This document shows positions 4,906-6,330 of a DNA stretch of 6,330 nt, in pieces. Each line of letters starts with the position of its first letter. The first letter of the stretch is position 1. Source of the DNA: JAWOJF01 sp046481785 (lineage in GTDB: Bacteria > Bacteroidota > Ignavibacteria > Ignavibacteriales > Ignavibacteriaceae); contig JAWOJF010000328.1 in NCBI GenBank assembly GCA_046481785.1, positions 1-6,330 on the forward strand. Reading direction: 5' to 3'. Below the pieces are notes generated by a model, which saw only the letters and a program-made list of their open reading frames with translations, was not told where the DNA came from and made no database searches. The position numbers were made by a program, and so were the translations under genes.

Positions 4906-6330
4906 TTACTTTATTTCCGCACTCACCGAACCGGAGACCAGCCCTTCTGCTTCAGCTTTTATAACAAGATTGCCGGGTGTATTTCCGGCTTTTAAAATAA
5001 TTGTTGCAATACCTGCTTCAGCTGCAATGGGATTTAGCCCCACGAGTTCTGCACCGCCGTCAACACTGAATTTTACCTGTCTTTTGTCATCAGGGACCAC
5101 TGTTCCACGCTCATCTATCACCATGGCATAGACAAAAACCACATCGTTGCAACCAGCCTCCAGAGGTTTACCGCTAAGGTCAATTTCCAGTTTTATTTGT
5201 GCGGGTTTACCGGGAGTTGTCCTTTCAGCTTCAACCTTTTTTTCACCATTTATATAACCTGTTGCCTTAAGCGTACCGGTTTCAAAAGCAGGCAATTTAA
5301 AGGTAAATGGAGGGTGGGGGAGGTTATGGCTGTACCTGTCTGTATCGGGCAGTTGTTTTGCAATTACCTTACCGTTAAGGCTAAGTTCCACTTCCTGGCA
5401 GTTGCTATATACTTTTACATCTGTGTAAGCTGAGTCGTTCCAGTAGTTGGCTATATAGATCATTGGTTTTCCAAAAGGCAAAGATGAATTCACTGCGGCA
5501 CCTTGCTGACTTTGGTAAAAGTAATAAGCAAATTTGGGCAACCTGAAAATATCCATTATACCCGATGATTCAATATCGGGGGCATAACCGCGGTTGTAAT
5601 CGAAAACCAGCCAGTTGGCATCGCCAAAAGCAGGGCCGTTGAGGTTGTCGTTGTGTGCCTCCTGGTAATTCAGCGCCTGCTGCGCCAGTCTAATTTGTCC
5701 GTATCCTCTCAATTGGCGGGAGTTTCGTTCCTCCTGCTTCAGATCGGCAAACTCCTTCTGGTTAAAACCGGCATTCTGGGCGTAATATTCCCAATCGCCA
5801 TATTCTGCAATGAAAACTGGCTTTTCCTTGTCGTACCTGTTCCAGTAATGTGGCGGTTTGGCATGCTGCCGGGCAGGGATGAATACATCATACACATCAT
5901 CTATCCAGCCGCAGGTATAGTTTTCCTCACCGGGCAGTTCTTCTTTCACTGCCTGGTGTGCCTTTTCCATAAATGGGCGCTTCATCCCCGACTCATTCAG
6001 CGATGCTTCCCAAATTATCACCGAAGCGTGGTTTCTGTCCCTGCGTACCATATCACGTACATCCTGAATGCTGTTTTTCTGAAACTCCTCATTGCCATAA
6101 AACTGCCAACCCGGAATGCAATTCATCACGAGCAGCCCCAACTCATCGCATGCTTCAAGAAAGGCAGGCGATTGCGGGTAATGCGACAGGCGCACCAGGT
6201 TAAACCCGGCTTCTTTGATCTTATATGCATCACGGTATTGTGCATTGTCAGACAAGGCGTTGCCAATGTATGGGTATTCCTGGTGACGGTTGGTCCCGCG
6301 GATTTTTATTTTTTCTCCGTTCATCACAAG
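4906..6330 (-). CDS. GH2 family beta-galactosidase-like glycoside hydrolase (5' partial)
   Basis: Read leftward, 474 codons are open from the window edge to the TAA at 4908-4906. The first residues, LVMNGEKIKIRG, fall inside the protein, so the true start lies beyond 6330; the N-terminal sugar-binding and Ig-like GH2 domains are missing from view. The TIM-barrel motifs are clear: RGTNRHQEYPYIG, GFNLVRLSHYPQ, CDELGLLV and RRDRNHASVIIWEASLNES. The acid/base Glu of LNES is the codon at 5994-5992. The nucleophile Glu of FIAEYG is at 5805-5803. After the barrel, TDVKVYSNCQEVELSLNG (from about 5427 leftward) matches the Ig-like DUF4982 domain, and the last 100 residues look like the GH2 C-terminal Ig-like domain. 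The enzyme should hydrolyse terminal beta-linked sugars by a retaining mechanism; galactose is the default guess, but the substrate is not decided by these motifs. Both catalytic residues are present and the frame is intact. Confidence 0.88.
   Translation of the reverse strand, partial: LVMNGEKIKIRGTNRHQEYPYIGNALSDNAQYRDAYKIKEAGFNLVRLSHYPQSPAFLEACDELGLLVMNCIPGWQFYGNEEFQKNSIQDVRDMVRRDRNHASVIIWEASLNESGMKRPFMEKAHQAVKEELPGEENYTCGWIDDVYDVFIPARQHAKPPHYWNRYDKEKPVFIAEYGDWEYYAQNAGFNQKEFADLKQEERNSRQLRGYGQIRLAQQALNYQEAHNDNLNGPAFGDANWLVFDYNRGYAPDIESSGIMDIFRLPKFAYYFYQSQQGAAVNSSLPFGKPMIYIANYWNDSAYTDVKVYSNCQEVELSLNGKVIAKQLPDTDRYSHNLPHPPFTFKLPAFETGTLKATGYINGEKKVEAERTTPGKPAQIKLEIDLSGKPLEAGCNDVVFVYAMVIDERGTVVPDDKRQVKFSVDGGAELVGLNPIAAEAGIATIILKAGNTPGNLVIKAEAEGLVSGSVSAEIK

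Noticed and set aside
4714..6203. Plus-strand open frames across and opposite the GH2 gene (4714-4995, 4880-5131, 5197-5433, 5973-6203)
   Set aside because: Those opposite GH2 are antisense shadows; the first runs through palindromic repeat sequence and the GH2 3' end.

Overview
The window looks like Bacteroidota chromosome or metagenomic contig DNA. The evidence is a type IX secretion (T9SS) C-terminal sorting domain, PKD-type adhesive modules, a glycoside hydrolase family 2 (GH2) enzyme of the kind common in polysaccharide-utilisation loci, AT-rich leaders without clear Shine-Dalgarno sequences, and a TAnnTTTG-type promoter box. I cannot name the species.

Layout. At the left edge, 1-77 on the minus strand is the first 25 codons of a secreted protein, preceded by a promoter-like box (128-135) and an inverted repeat (141-164). 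At 281-650 lies the first copy of a roughly 370-bp non-coding, palindrome-rich direct repeat. An AT-rich leader (651-1072) follows. A long plus-strand surface-protein gene runs from 1073 to 4369. Its second copy of the repeat (4401-4770) starts just behind the stop codon, and the repeat's first hairpin plus T-run is placed to act as the gene's terminator. From 4906 to the right edge, on the minus strand, is the C-terminal part of a GH2 beta-galactosidase-like enzyme, with a perfect 15-bp-arm hairpin beyond its stop codon.

The central gene is the main point of interest. One reading frame runs 1073-4369 and would encode 1098 residues: signal peptide, IgGFc-binding-like domain, Ig-like and PKD modules, and T9SS sorting tail. 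It is broken by one in-frame TAG at 2978-2980. The frame is open on both sides and a PKD domain continues directly past the stop, so this is a nonsense mutation, a sequencing error or a readthrough site, not two genes. An internal duplicate of the same module has Tyr at the matching position, which suggests a Tyr-to-amber change.

The two repeat copies align base for base over 370 bp at about 91% identity (hand count). They bracket the gene as a unit with a 4120-bp period. That unit is clearly more AT-rich than the GH2 gene and sits between two leftward-pointing genes, so it may be an inserted cassette. The differences between copies keep the hairpins intact and do not protect the reading frame inside the repeat, so the repeat behaves like a structured RNA or DNA element and not like a gene.
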